From positions 1 to 42,255 of the IMG/VR virus record IMGVR_UViG_3300037882_001682: a stretch of DNA of 42,255 nt. One strand, 5' to 3'. Under the pieces are notes generated by a model, which was given only the letters and a program-made list of their open reading frames with translations, did not search any database and had not been told where the DNA came from. A program made the translations under genes and the position numbers. Origin of the DNA: a virus. Shown here one piece after another: positions 32,832 to 39,600 of this stretch. The first letter of the stretch is position 1. Every line of letters starts with the position of its first letter.

Positions 32832-33191
32832 GTTATAAAAGATTTATTTTATACACAATTTGATAATAATCTATTTTGGATTATTGGTTATGATTATCTT
32901 GATAATAATGATAATGTTTGGAAAAATATAAAATATCTTATTAAATATACCTTGAAATTTGCTTGGATTGCTAAATGTAATCCATTTAAGGTTAAATCAT
33001 TTAAAAATGATAGACCGCCAAGGTATCAATATATGAGAGTATTTTATGTTACAAAATCGTTAACTATAGATAACATACCAAAAGATACTTATTTTATTGG
33101 AACTGTTACAAAAGAAATAAGAGAAAAAAGAAATTCTCCTTATACTGTTGAACAATTACAATGGAATATGTGGAAATGGCTAACTTATTAA
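32832..33191 (+). CDS. In-frame ORF without ATG start directly after the TAA, up to 119 aa
   Basis: The frame of the 219-aa gene continues after its TAA for 119 codons to a TAA at 33189-33191, and it reads like protein throughout (VIKDLFYTQFDNNLFWIIGY near the beginning, WIAKCNPFKVKSFKNDRPP later). No ATG occurs in the first 60 codons. The possible starts are TTG at 32952 (79 aa, MKFAWIAKCNPFKVKS if initiated there) or an unusual start. Alternatives are readthrough of TAA or a former 340-aa gene broken by a stop. No function recognised. Confidence 0.5.
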   Translation, partial: VIKDLFYTQFDNNLFWIIGYDYLDNNDNVWKNIKYLIKYTLKFAWIAKCNPFKVKSFKNDRPPRYQYMRVFYVTKSLTIDNIPKDTYFIGTVTKEIREKRNSPYTVEQLQWNMWKWLTY

Positions 33192-33201
33192 TTTAAAAAT
33201 C

Positions 33202-33552
33202 ATGAATTTAATATTATCTAAAAAAACAGTAAAAATTGGTGATGTTCTTATTAGAACAAACCGCAATAAAAATAATGATGGGTCATTTATAAACACTCCA
33301 AGAATAGTTATTTTTATTACCGATTCATCTATATCTACAAGAGGTTTCGATAATGAACACCTTATTCCAATGGCTTTTGAACCTTGGAATGACGGTTATT
33401 GGAAAAAACTAAACAAAAGAGAAATCAATGTTTTAACAGGTAAATTAATAGATAAGCGAAAAAGTCTTATCTATGATATACTTGTAAAAGATGATTTTAA
33501 TCCAATTTATGCTGAGAAGTTGGCAGATACAATAGCAAACAAAGTTTTTTGA
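33202..33552 (+). CDS. Hypothetical protein, 116 aa
   Basis: A mixed alpha/beta protein: strands VKIGDVLIRTNRN and PRIVIFITDSS, the segment HLIPMAFEPWNDGYWKKL, and a helical C-terminus (NPIYAEKLADTIANKVF). No motif recognised. It lies 10 bases after the gene without ATG start and is followed by a terminator hairpin. Confidence 0.6.
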   Translation: MNLILSKKTVKIGDVLIRTNRNKNNDGSFINTPRIVIFITDSSISTRGFDNEHLIPMAFEPWNDGYWKKLNKREINVLTGKLIDKRKSLIYDILVKDDFNPIYAEKLADTIANKVF

Positions 33553-33578
33553 GTTGCTAATCAACAATTACATTATTG

Positions 33579-33636
33579 AAAGCGGCGGATTCGGTAAATA
33601 ACATTCAGTAAGAAAAGAACTGGGTCTGCCGCTTTT
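33579..33636 (+). terminator. Hairpin after the 116-aa gene
   Basis: AAAGCGGC (33579-33586) pairs with GCCGCTTT (33628-33635), and the U-run TTTT overlaps the stem end. CAGT/ACTG forms an inner hairpin. It acts as a terminator or as the start of the tRNA-region transcript. Confidence 0.6.
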
Positions 33637-33671
33637 AGTAGAAAATAAACACCATTTACCTTCAAGAGAAT

Positions 33672-33767
33672 GGAGTAATACTGCAAATTCATTGATACTG
33701 TTATTTTGTGGTGGTGATGACAGTATCGTGTTAGTAATAACAAATGAATGTGGTATTATTCCTTTTT
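33672..33767 (+). ncRNA. Nested hairpin RNA ending in a U-run before tRNA-Arg
   Basis: Three coaxial stems are visible: GGAGTAATAC with GGTATTATTCC (33672-33681, 33752-33762), ATTCATT/AATGAAT inside it, and GATACTGT/ACAGTATC at the centre. TTTTT follows directly and then tRNA-Arg starts. The unit of about 96 nt looks like a complete small RNA or an elaborate terminator. Confidence 0.5.
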
Positions 33768-33840
33768 GGCCTATTAGCTCAACGGATAGAGCGGCTGAGT
33801 TCTAACCAGCGGGTTACAGGTTCGATTCCTGTATAGGCTA
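33768..33840 (+). tRNA. tRNA-Arg (anticodon UCU)
   Basis: The cloverleaf is complete: acceptor GGCCTAT/ATAGGCT with a G-U first pair, D stem GCTC/GAGC, anticodon stem GCTGA/CCAGC, loop GTTCTAA with UCU at positions 34-36, T stem ACAGG/CCTGT with loop TTCGATT and discriminator A. Oddities are an A31-C39 mismatch and G at position 32. CCA is not encoded. It would read AGA codons, frequent in this AT-rich genome. Confidence 0.9.
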
Positions 33841-33951
33841 CGATTTAATAATGATAAACCATAATTTGTAATAGGGAAAATATCAGTTAAAGTCTGATTG
33901 TTAGTGTACCTAATATAGTTTAAGTGACAAAAACGTACCTATTACATTTAC

Positions 33952-34037
33952 GCCCAGGTGGTGAAATTGGTAGACACGCAGGACTTAAAATCCTGTGGCC
34001 AGTAATGGCCGTGCGGGTTCAAGTCCCGCTCTGGGTA
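33952..34037 (+). tRNA. tRNA-Leu (anticodon UAA)
   Basis: A class II tRNA: acceptor GCCCAGG/TCTGGGT, anticodon stem CAGGA/TCCTG with loop CTTAAAA (anticodon UAA), long variable arm GGCCA-GTAA-TGGCC, T stem GCGGG/CCCGC and discriminator A. It reads TTA, a dominant leucine codon in the phage. Confidence 0.94.
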
Positions 34038-34043
34038 CGTTCA

Positions 34044-34110
34044 GGAGATAAATAATAGTATGTAGCAATAAGGACTAACTTGGAGAGCTTATACTATTAT
34101 CCTCCTTTTT
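34044..34110 (+). terminator. Terminator of the tRNA transcript
   Basis: AATAGTAT pairs with ATACTATT, and the outer GGAG pairs with CTCC, followed by TTTTTATT. It begins six bases after tRNA-Leu and ends 28 bases before the next gene. Confidence 0.75.
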
Positions 34111-34138
34111 ATTAATAATACAACACAATCCATACATT

Positions 34139-34384
34139 ATGTTAATTTATAACAAAGAGGCAACAATAAAATCGGTATATGTAATAGAGGCGTGGGTATT
34201 AACCATATACTATTATATAGGTAACCAGTACTGTGAAGCTCAAATAGAACTTACGGAGGATGAAATACAAGAAAGATTTGGTCATACAGAACCCTCTTGG
34301 CTAATAAGACAATCACTAAACATAACAATTCAATTTTTTGAAGATTCATTTGGAAATGAGATGAGCACAATAGAGTTGGACTAG
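34139..34384 (+). CDS. Hypothetical small protein, 81 aa
   Basis: A small acidic protein: beta-rich start (IKSVYVIEAWVLTIYYYIG) and an acidic helical second half (ELTEDEIQERFGHTE). The TAG stop shares its last base with the first base of the tmRNA, so there is no spacer between coding and RNA gene. The 5' end of tmRNA must be cut from this message. No family is recognised. Confidence 0.6.
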   Translation: MLIYNKEATIKSVYVIEAWVLTIYYYIGNQYCEAQIELTEDEIQERFGHTEPSWLIRQSLNITIQFFEDSFGNEMSTIELD

Positions 34385-34707
34385 GGGGTGTATTGGTTTC
34401 GACAGGTAATTTTGGTTATCATTCGCATCTGGATGAGTATGCTATCCACAAGTTAAGCATATAAACAATAAATGGCACAACTCATAATGAAGTTCCGGTT
34501 ATTAATATGTTTTCTGCACCATCTCGTATGCGTGTAGCTGCATAATATAGGTTTTCTTTATTTTTTAGTATTAATATAAAAATAAAGTGGTGGAGAATGT
34601 ACTGCTGTACGTTCCTATGTTTACCAGTTTCTCAAACTGGGTAAGATGCTAAATAAGAATGATAATGCTGGTTATTCTGGACGGGGGTTCAAGTCCCCCC
34701 ACCTCCA
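34384..34707 (+). ncRNA. ssrA: tmRNA (transfer-messenger RNA), one-piece
   Basis: The 5' end GGGGGTG followed by TATTGGTTTCGACAGG is diagnostic. The 3' part has T stem GGGGG-TTCAAGT-CCCCC (34683-34699) and CACCTCC-A (34700-34707), which pairs with the 5' seven bases through one G-U. Together they make the alanine-type acceptor half; a final CCA is not encoded. The resume codon is GGC at 34474 and the tag frame ends TAA at 34543-34545: 23 residues, starting Gly-Thr-Thr-His-Asn-Glu and ending Arg-Met-Arg-Val-Ala-Ala. tmRNA rescues stalled ribosomes and tags products for proteolysis. Host Bacteroidota tags are about 9 residues, so this one is unusually long. Confidence 0.95.
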
Positions 34708-34716
34708 CATAATTAC

Positions 34717-34760
34717 AATAGTCCTATTACTCTTTCTAACGATTGAGTAGTAGGATTATT
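34717..34760 (+). terminator. Terminator of the tmRNA
   Basis: AATAGTCCTATTACTC pairs along 16 positions with GAGTAGTAGGATTATT, with two G-U pairs, and ATTTAAC follows. It begins 10 bases after the tmRNA. Confidence 0.75.
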
Positions 34761-34785
34761 ATTTAACACAACAAAATTTATAACT

Positions 34786-35070
34786 ATGTTTAATCAATTT
34801 ACTAATTATTTTTTAATGTTTATTCTTGTTTCGTTTTATATTGGTACTGTTATTCGTTTTTATCAATATATGCTTAATCACAATGATAACAATATCCGAT
34901 ATAACAATTATAAAATATTTGCTTTTATTTGGTCTTTAATACTAGCACCGACAGCTTGCTTTTACGGTCTTATGAATATTATTGCTGATAATTCCGAAGA
35001 ACAAGAAGAAAAGCAAGAAAGTCTAATGAGTGGCTTTTCCACTTCTGTATCTGAATTAGATAATGATTAA
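34786..35070 (+). CDS. Two-span membrane protein, 94 aa
   Basis: Two hydrophobic spans at about residues 8-27 (FLMFILVSFYIGTVIRF) and 45-65 (FAFIWSLILAPTACFYGLM) are joined by a polar loop with many Asn. The acidic C-terminus (DNSEEQEEKQE) is cytosolic or periplasmic. The fold is holin-like in general terms, but the gene sits with replication genes rather than next to the endolysin. It overlaps the next start by 8 bases. Function unknown. Confidence 0.6.
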   Translation: MFNQFTNYFLMFILVSFYIGTVIRFYQYMLNHNDNNIRYNNYKIFAFIWSLILAPTACFYGLMNIIADNSEEQEEKQESLMSGFSTSVSELDND

Positions 35071-35554
35071 TTTTAGTGGTTTAGGAGAGCTATTTAACAA
35101 GAAAACCGAAGTAATTAGTTCTTCTAAACCTAAACCAATTAAAATTAAGGTAGAAAAAAATAGTTTATTGACTAACAAACTTAGACGAATAATTAGTAAC
35201 CCTAGTTCATATTCTAATTCCGATTTTATAATCTACGACACTATTCTACCTTTTCTCGATTATTACATTAATATTAAAGTTGTCAAAGAGGGAAAATTAA
35301 ATCCTCAAAAAGTACAAAATGTAATAACCACTAAAGAAAACTTAGTAATACGATTTACAAACGATATACAAATAGTATGTTGGTTTGAACCAAACTTTAC
35401 TAAACGATTCTTTACAGTTAATCAAGGAGAACGAAAGTTTGAATGGTTAATAACGGACGATGATGGCATACATTATGAATATGATTTAATTAATGTCCTT
35501 TTAGATTTAGATTCTTATGAAAAACGGAATAAAGGAAACGTTAACAAACGCTAA
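35063..35554 (+). CDS. Hypothetical protein, 163 aa
   Basis: The N-terminus is basic and Ser/Lys-rich (SSSKPKPIKIKVEKNSLL), followed by a mixed alpha/beta domain (FIIYDTILPFLDYYINIKVV; IQIVCWFEPNFTKRFF). No motif recognised. Overlaps of 8 bases on the 5' side and 38 on the 3' side show a tightly packed operon. Confidence 0.6.
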   Translation: MINFSGLGELFNKKTEVISSSKPKPIKIKVEKNSLLTNKLRRIISNPSSYSNSDFIIYDTILPFLDYYINIKVVKEGKLNPQKVQNVITTKENLVIRFTNDIQIVCWFEPNFTKRFFTVNQGERKFEWLITDDDGIHYEYDLINVLLDLDSYEKRNKGNVNKR

Positions 35555-35924
35555 GATTACCAGAAATAAATTCTTTAAATACTGGGAAAGTAAAGGGCAC
35601 ACAATAGACAAATTAAAACTATTTTTAGAATATCCAATAGAGTTACAGTTAGGAGTAATGATAGAATTTTTATCGTTACAAAATATCGGGCTAATTGGAT
35701 ATAAAGATAGTTTTGATTTGTATGTAATAAGAGAAGAACTTCTCCCTGAAAAAGATAGGGAGTTAATTTCTAACAAATCTCATTTTGTTTACGAAATGAG
35801 AGACGATATTGTTTTTATTAACGACAACAAAAAACATAAACACATAGGAGTTAAAACAATTATGGATGGGTATATGATAGCCATTTGTACTGCTATAAAT
35901 TGGATAAACTATGACACAAGATAA
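35517..35924 (+). CDS. Hypothetical protein, 135 aa
   Basis: A helical first half (KITRNKFFKYWESKGHTIDK) and a mixed second half including FVYEMRDDIVFINDNKKHKH. The first ATG overlaps the previous gene by 38 bases; the next Met (residue 48) would leave only the second half, so the early start is preferred. No family recognised. It overlaps the 45-aa ORF by 14 bases. Confidence 0.6.
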   Translation: MKNGIKETLTNAKITRNKFFKYWESKGHTIDKLKLFLEYPIELQLGVMIEFLSLQNIGLIGYKDSFDLYVIREELLPEKDRELISNKSHFVYEMRDDIVFINDNKKHKHIGVKTIMDGYMIAICTAINWINYDTR

Positions 35925-36048
35925 TTTTGAAATAGGTGAAGTAGTTGTTCTAAATAAAGGAACAGCATCAGAAAGTCAAGTAGTGGTATGTTATCAGACA
36001 CCAAAAAAGAAGTTTACAATAATAAAAGCTAAAGAACACCCCAGATAA
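35911..36048 (+). CDS. Small beta-rich ORF, 45 aa
   Basis: A 45-codon ORF (MTQDNFEIGEVVVLNKGTAS start) with a strand-turn-strand pattern like a small SH3-type barrel: GEVVVLNKG, SQVVVCYQTPKKKFTIIKA. The 14-base overlap with the preceding gene supports coupling. No family recognised. Confidence 0.5.
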   Translation: MTQDNFEIGEVVVLNKGTASESQVVVCYQTPKKKFTIIKAKEHPR

Positions 36049-36089
36049 TAAATGGTCAACTTTAATTAGTAATTTAACAAAATTGAAAA

Positions 36090-36257
36090 ATGATTAAAAT
36101 AAATGTTTACATAAACAATATGTTTTACGATGTCGTAGGATTTTCTGAAAGTGTATATAATAATTTAGAAAAAGGTACTAATGTAATTATAGATAATAGT
36201 AATTATACAGTATCTTCAAAAACTGATAATAACTTATATATAGATGATACTAACTAA
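36090..36257 (+). CDS. Small ORF coupled to the helicase gene, 55 aa
   Basis: A 55-codon ORF (MIKINVYINNMFYDVVGF start) rich in Asn, Asp and Tyr. Its last 14 bases overlap the helicase start, so both are translated together. No motif recognised. Confidence 0.5.
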   Translation: MIKINVYINNMFYDVVGFSESVYNNLEKGTNVIIDNSNYTVSSKTDNNLYIDDTN

Positions 36258-37686
36258 TTGTCAAGAAAAGTCACTTGATGCACTTATAGAATGGTATTAT
36301 AGTGACCAAACTACTGCTAGTCTTATTGGTGCTGCCGGTACAGGTAAAACAACATTAGCTAAGTATTTCTTAGATAAAGTTAAACCTAAGTGTACTGTAA
36401 CTGCACCTACACATAAGGCTAGGTTTGTTATACAAAGGTCTGTTGGGCGGCCTAGTGAAACCATACAAAAAATCCTAGGGTTTCAACCAGATTTTAATAT
36501 AGAAAACTTTAATATTAATTCACCTGTATTTGCCATGAAAGGTAAAGTAAAAATGCAGGGGGATTTATTATTAATTGATGAAGCTAGTATGGTCAATAAA
36601 GACCTAAAGGATTATCTTGAAGTATTATCAAAAGATTTTGATTTTAAGATACTCTTTATGGGGGATAAACGACAGTTGCCCCCAGTAGGTGAAACTAAAG
36701 CAAAAGCCTTTAGTGATGTTGAATGTATTACTGAACTTAGAACACTTGTACGTCAGTCTAATATTAATCCTTTAATGTTTATATTACTTGCATTACGCCT
36801 TGATATTGCTTTTTTATGTAATGAAGATGAGCCTGAAACATTTCAGAACCTTGTCGAATTATGTGAAAGTAGTGTATTAGATGTGAGTGTAGATGATATA
36901 ATTAAGAATAAGGGGCAGTTATTTAAATTTATGTTGCAAACGAATGTTTGTGGCATAAAAGACAGTCAAGGTGTTTCTTTTATCAGAAATGCTAACGAAT
37001 TTAAAGAAAACATTAAACTAGAGTTTGAGGCTGATAAAGAAAACACAAGGTTATTAGCTTTTACTAATAATAGAGTTACTCAATGGAATAATTTTATTAG
37101 GAATCAGATTGTAAATCCTAGTGAAAAAGAACACATCGTTAAAGGCGATGTACTAATGGGTTACATGAATAATGGTTGCATCTATAACGGGTGTGATTAT
37201 CTTGTAAAAGAAGCTAACCCAATGGAATTTGAGGGGATACCAGTATATAAAACCGTTTTAAACGAAGTTGGTACTGATTTTAACAGTAGTATATATACGG
37301 TACGATATACAGAAGAAGATGCTTATGAAAAGTTTCAATCTGCACATGAAGCTAATCATAAACGGGCAAGAATAATGAGGGGGGATAACTGGCAGACTTA
37401 TTATGATTGGCGTAAGCAATTTAGTGTTCCTATTAATATGAATACTGATGATTATGTTCATCCAGAACTAATGATTGAGCCTAATAATCTTCCTAAAAAA
37501 GATGTTGACTACGGGTATAGCATTACCATCCACAAATCCCAAGGAAGTACATTTAATAATGTTCTAATTGATGTTGATGATTTAGTTAAGAACGTACTTA
37601 AAAGGGATAAAATTATGTTCTATAAGCTCCTTTATGTAGCGGCAAGTAGAGCTAAAGGTAGATGTATCATTTATTTTCCTAAATAA
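36244..37686 (+). CDS. Dda/RecD-type SF1B DNA helicase, 480 aa
   Basis: Walker A is GAAGTGKTT at 29-37. Motif Ia is TAPTHKAR near 53-60. Walker B is IDEASMV at 111-117. Motif III is MGDKRQLPPVGE at 139-150. Motif V is ITIHKSQGSTF near residue 425, and motif VI LLYVAASRAKGR near the C-terminus. This set and the 480-residue length match Dda-like 5'-3' helicases that start replication forks in T4-type phages and are common in crAss-like phages. A mid-protein insert (about 200-300) carries the 1B/2A linker. It precedes three small genes and the endolysin/polymerase part of the operon. Confidence 0.93.
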   Translation: MILTNCQEKSLDALIEWYYSDQTTASLIGAAGTGKTTLAKYFLDKVKPKCTVTAPTHKARFVIQRSVGRPSETIQKILGFQPDFNIENFNINSPVFAMKGKVKMQGDLLLIDEASMVNKDLKDYLEVLSKDFDFKILFMGDKRQLPPVGETKAKAFSDVECITELRTLVRQSNINPLMFILLALRLDIAFLCNEDEPETFQNLVELCESSVLDVSVDDIIKNKGQLFKFMLQTNVCGIKDSQGVSFIRNANEFKENIKLEFEADKENTRLLAFTNNRVTQWNNFIRNQIVNPSEKEHIVKGDVLMGYMNNGCIYNGCDYLVKEANPMEFEGIPVYKTVLNEVGTDFNSSIYTVRYTEEDAYEKFQSAHEANHKRARIMRGDNWQTYYDWRKQFSVPINMNTDDYVHPELMIEPNNLPKKDVDYGYSITIHKSQGSTFNNVLIDVDDLVKNVLKRDKIMFYKLLYVAASRAKGRCIIYFPK

Positions 37687-37692
37687 CATGAA

Positions 37693-37965
37693 ATGACAAT
37701 ACAACAATTATTTCCTAACATAATTACAGTTCCTGAGTCTTATATTTATGCACTTCAACCTTTATTAAATGAAAAGAAAATTCATATAGAAAAGGTGTTT
37801 CAAAAAATGATGAAAGATAAAGAATATGAGTTAGCTTTAACTGGGGGTAATTTACCTGACGAAGCTAGAACAACTCCTTATATCTTTCTAAGTGCATATC
37901 GTAATAAAGGAATTGATTATCTTTATAAACTAATTTCAAAAATTATCGACAATGAAAAAAAGTAG
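37693..37965 (+). CDS. Hypothetical helical protein, 90 aa
   Basis: A helical protein beginning MTIQQLFPNIITVPESYIYA with a second helical stretch KIHIEKVFQKMMKDKEYELA and an end SKIIDNEKK. It lies 6 bases after the helicase stop and overlaps the next gene by 14 bases. No motif recognised; a helicase accessory role is a positional guess. Confidence 0.6.
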   Translation: MTIQQLFPNIITVPESYIYALQPLLNEKKIHIEKVFQKMMKDKEYELALTGGNLPDEARTTPYIFLSAYRNKGIDYLYKLISKIIDNEKK

Positions 37966-38350
37966 ATTTAAACAGACAACACAATCTAAACTTGAAAAAC
38001 GATTCACTTCATTAAATAACTCTTTGAGTTCTGGACTTCGGATTAAGAAATCTAGAAAATTCGGAACAGGTGGTAGGTATGAACATATTGTTCTTGCTAA
38101 TTCAACAATGACTATAAAAAAGGAGATAGAGTTAGTCCGTAAAGCACTTCAAAACCCTTATATTCATGTCAGCAAACACGGTGCTATTAAATCTCTAATA
38201 TATCGTGAAATGTTGGTAAAAAGTGGAAAAAGTCCAGAAAAAGTTATGGCAATGGAGCAACAATATGATGCTTATTATGGGCATTTAGAACCACAAGGAA
38301 CACGTTATGGAAAATTCCCTATTCGACAACGAATTACAGGAAACGCCTAA
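37952..38350 (+). CDS. Basic hypothetical protein, 132 aa
   Basis: Strongly basic, with many Lys and Arg in the first 45 residues (MKKSRFKQTTQSKLEKRF; RIKKSRKFGTGGRY), so nucleic-acid binding is likely. The rest is helical (IKKEIELVRKALQNPYIHV; YREMLVKSGKSPEKVMA). No family recognised. It overlaps both neighbours (14 and 44 bases). Confidence 0.6.
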   Translation: MKKSRFKQTTQSKLEKRFTSLNNSLSSGLRIKKSRKFGTGGRYEHIVLANSTMTIKKEIELVRKALQNPYIHVSKHGAIKSLIYREMLVKSGKSPEKVMAMEQQYDAYYGHLEPQGTRYGKFPIRQRITGNA

Positions 38351-38666
38351 ACGCTTTTCCGATTTAGTTAATTTACATCCTAATTCGTGGATTCATAAAG
38401 TAAGAGAAATTAATCTTTTTTATACGGGTTATTCTCTTATAGATTGTTTCATAGTTTTAGATGTAAATCAACAAGCTAATCTTCAAGCATTTATAGCATT
38501 CAATAATCAAACAGGTTTAGGTGTCTTTACAGGACAACCTAAAGATGTTAATTATTGGTACTATCGTTATATTGAACAATCTGTAAGAGATACTATTCCT
38601 TTTTATAGATTAGTAGCTCCTATCACGATTGAATATGATATAACGGAAACAATTGCTTGGAATTAG
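38307..38666 (+). CDS. Hypothetical protein, 119 aa
   Basis: Starts inside the end of the 132-aa gene (44-base overlap) with MENSLFDNELQETPKRFSDL. The body is mixed alpha/beta with many aromatics (VNYWYYRYIEQSVRDTIPFY). The stop is 12 bases before a strong terminator, so this gene closes a transcription unit. No motif recognised. Confidence 0.6.
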   Translation: MENSLFDNELQETPKRFSDLVNLHPNSWIHKVREINLFYTGYSLIDCFIVLDVNQQANLQAFIAFNNQTGLGVFTGQPKDVNYWYYRYIEQSVRDTIPFYRLVAPITIEYDITETIAWN

Positions 38667-38677
38667 TTTAATATAAG

Positions 38678-38720
38678 AGAACTGGTAATTAGATTTTATA
38701 TCTAGTTACTAGTTCTTTTT
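38678..38720 (+). terminator. Rho-independent terminator
   Basis: AGAACTGGTAATTAGA (38678-38693) pairs along 16 positions with TCTAGTTACTAGTTCT (38701-38716) with G-U pairs, followed by TTTT. It separates the helicase unit from endolysin and polymerase. Confidence 0.85.
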
Positions 38721-38732
38721 AAATTACAACAA

Positions 38733-39278
38733 ATGAGACTATTTTTAATTTTAATTTTAATTCTAGTTTATCCTTTACAGGGAGAAGAAAGAATAACTAA
38801 AATTAAATTAGTAGAAGCTCCTATTACTCCTGTTATTGATGTTCTTTATAATTCTTGTATAGAACACCTAAAAGAAAGAGAAGGGTTTAAAAGTAATCCC
38901 TATAAATGTCCGGCGGGGCAGTTAACAATAGGCTATGGAACAAAAGCAAAACAAATTAAAGAAGTAAATGAGCAGCAAGCAGATAGTTTATTAAGAATAG
39001 ATTTCGATAAAGCTATAAATAAAGTATCAAATGAATTTATTGATTTTGATTGTAATAAAGTTTATGCTTTAGCTATGTTAGTTCACAATGTGGGTTTTAA
39101 GAACTTTAAATATAATAAAAATGGTAAATATACTAAATTGTATTTACAGTTGAAAGATAATGAAAAACCTACAAATTGGTTGAAGTTTAATAGAATCGGA
39201 AATAAAAAAAGTAAACGATTAATTAAATCAAGAGAGTATGAATATACAATCTATAATAATAGCGGGGGTTCCTTATAA
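38733..39278 (+). CDS. GH24 lysozyme-type endolysin with signal peptide, 181 aa
   Basis: The catalytic triad of phage lysozymes, E-8aa-(D/C)-5aa-T, is present as Glu50, Cys59 and Thr65 in EREGFKSNPYKCPAGQLTIG, followed by YGTK. The N-terminus MRLFLILILILVYPLQGEER is a Sec signal peptide or signal anchor, so export needs no classical holin pore; a pinholin-type or SAR mechanism is possible. It cuts peptidoglycan glycan strands for lysis. Its place beside DNA polymerase rather than in the late arm is notable. The next gene overlaps its 3' end by 41 bases. Confidence 0.88.
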   Translation: MRLFLILILILVYPLQGEERITKIKLVEAPITPVIDVLYNSCIEHLKEREGFKSNPYKCPAGQLTIGYGTKAKQIKEVNEQQADSLLRIDFDKAINKVSNEFIDFDCNKVYALAMLVHNVGFKNFKYNKNGKYTKLYLQLKDNEKPTNWLKFNRIGNKKSKRLIKSREYEYTIYNNSGGSL

Positions 39279-39600
39279 ATTAGTTAACGATACTACATAT
39301 TATAATGACACTCCAGATGAAGTTATTAAAATTCTTGAAACATATAGACAAAAGAGGGGTTATGAAAATAATACAAGACTTGTATTAGACTATGGCAATA
39401 CTGAAACTGGTAAAAGTTGGAGAGAAATTTATAATATTACTGGTTATATAGGTAAGACAGGCGGGAAAATGAAAATGCCTATACTTCTGTATAGCAGTAG
39501 AAGTTTAGGAGGTGGTTTGATATGTACTAATAAAATAGTAAGAATATTAACTGCTAAAGGTAAACAAATTCTCTACTCACACAAAAACTATCATATATGA
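39238..39600 (+). CDS. Conserved hypothetical phage protein, 120 aa
   Basis: The core, NNTRLVLDYGNTETGKSWRE followed by GYIGKTGGKMKMPILLYSSR, resembles a small conserved phage protein with 'R--YGD--TG--W-E----GYIGRS-G--K-PLL' and a late GGG turn (SLGGGLICTNKIVRI). Function is unknown in all members I recall. It starts inside the endolysin gene (41-base overlap) and overlaps the polymerase start by four bases. Confidence 0.7.
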   Translation: MNIQSIIIAGVPYKLVNDTTYYNDTPDEVIKILETYRQKRGYENNTRLVLDYGNTETGKSWREIYNITGYIGKTGGKMKMPILLYSSRSLGGGLICTNKIVRILTAKGKQILYSHKNYHI

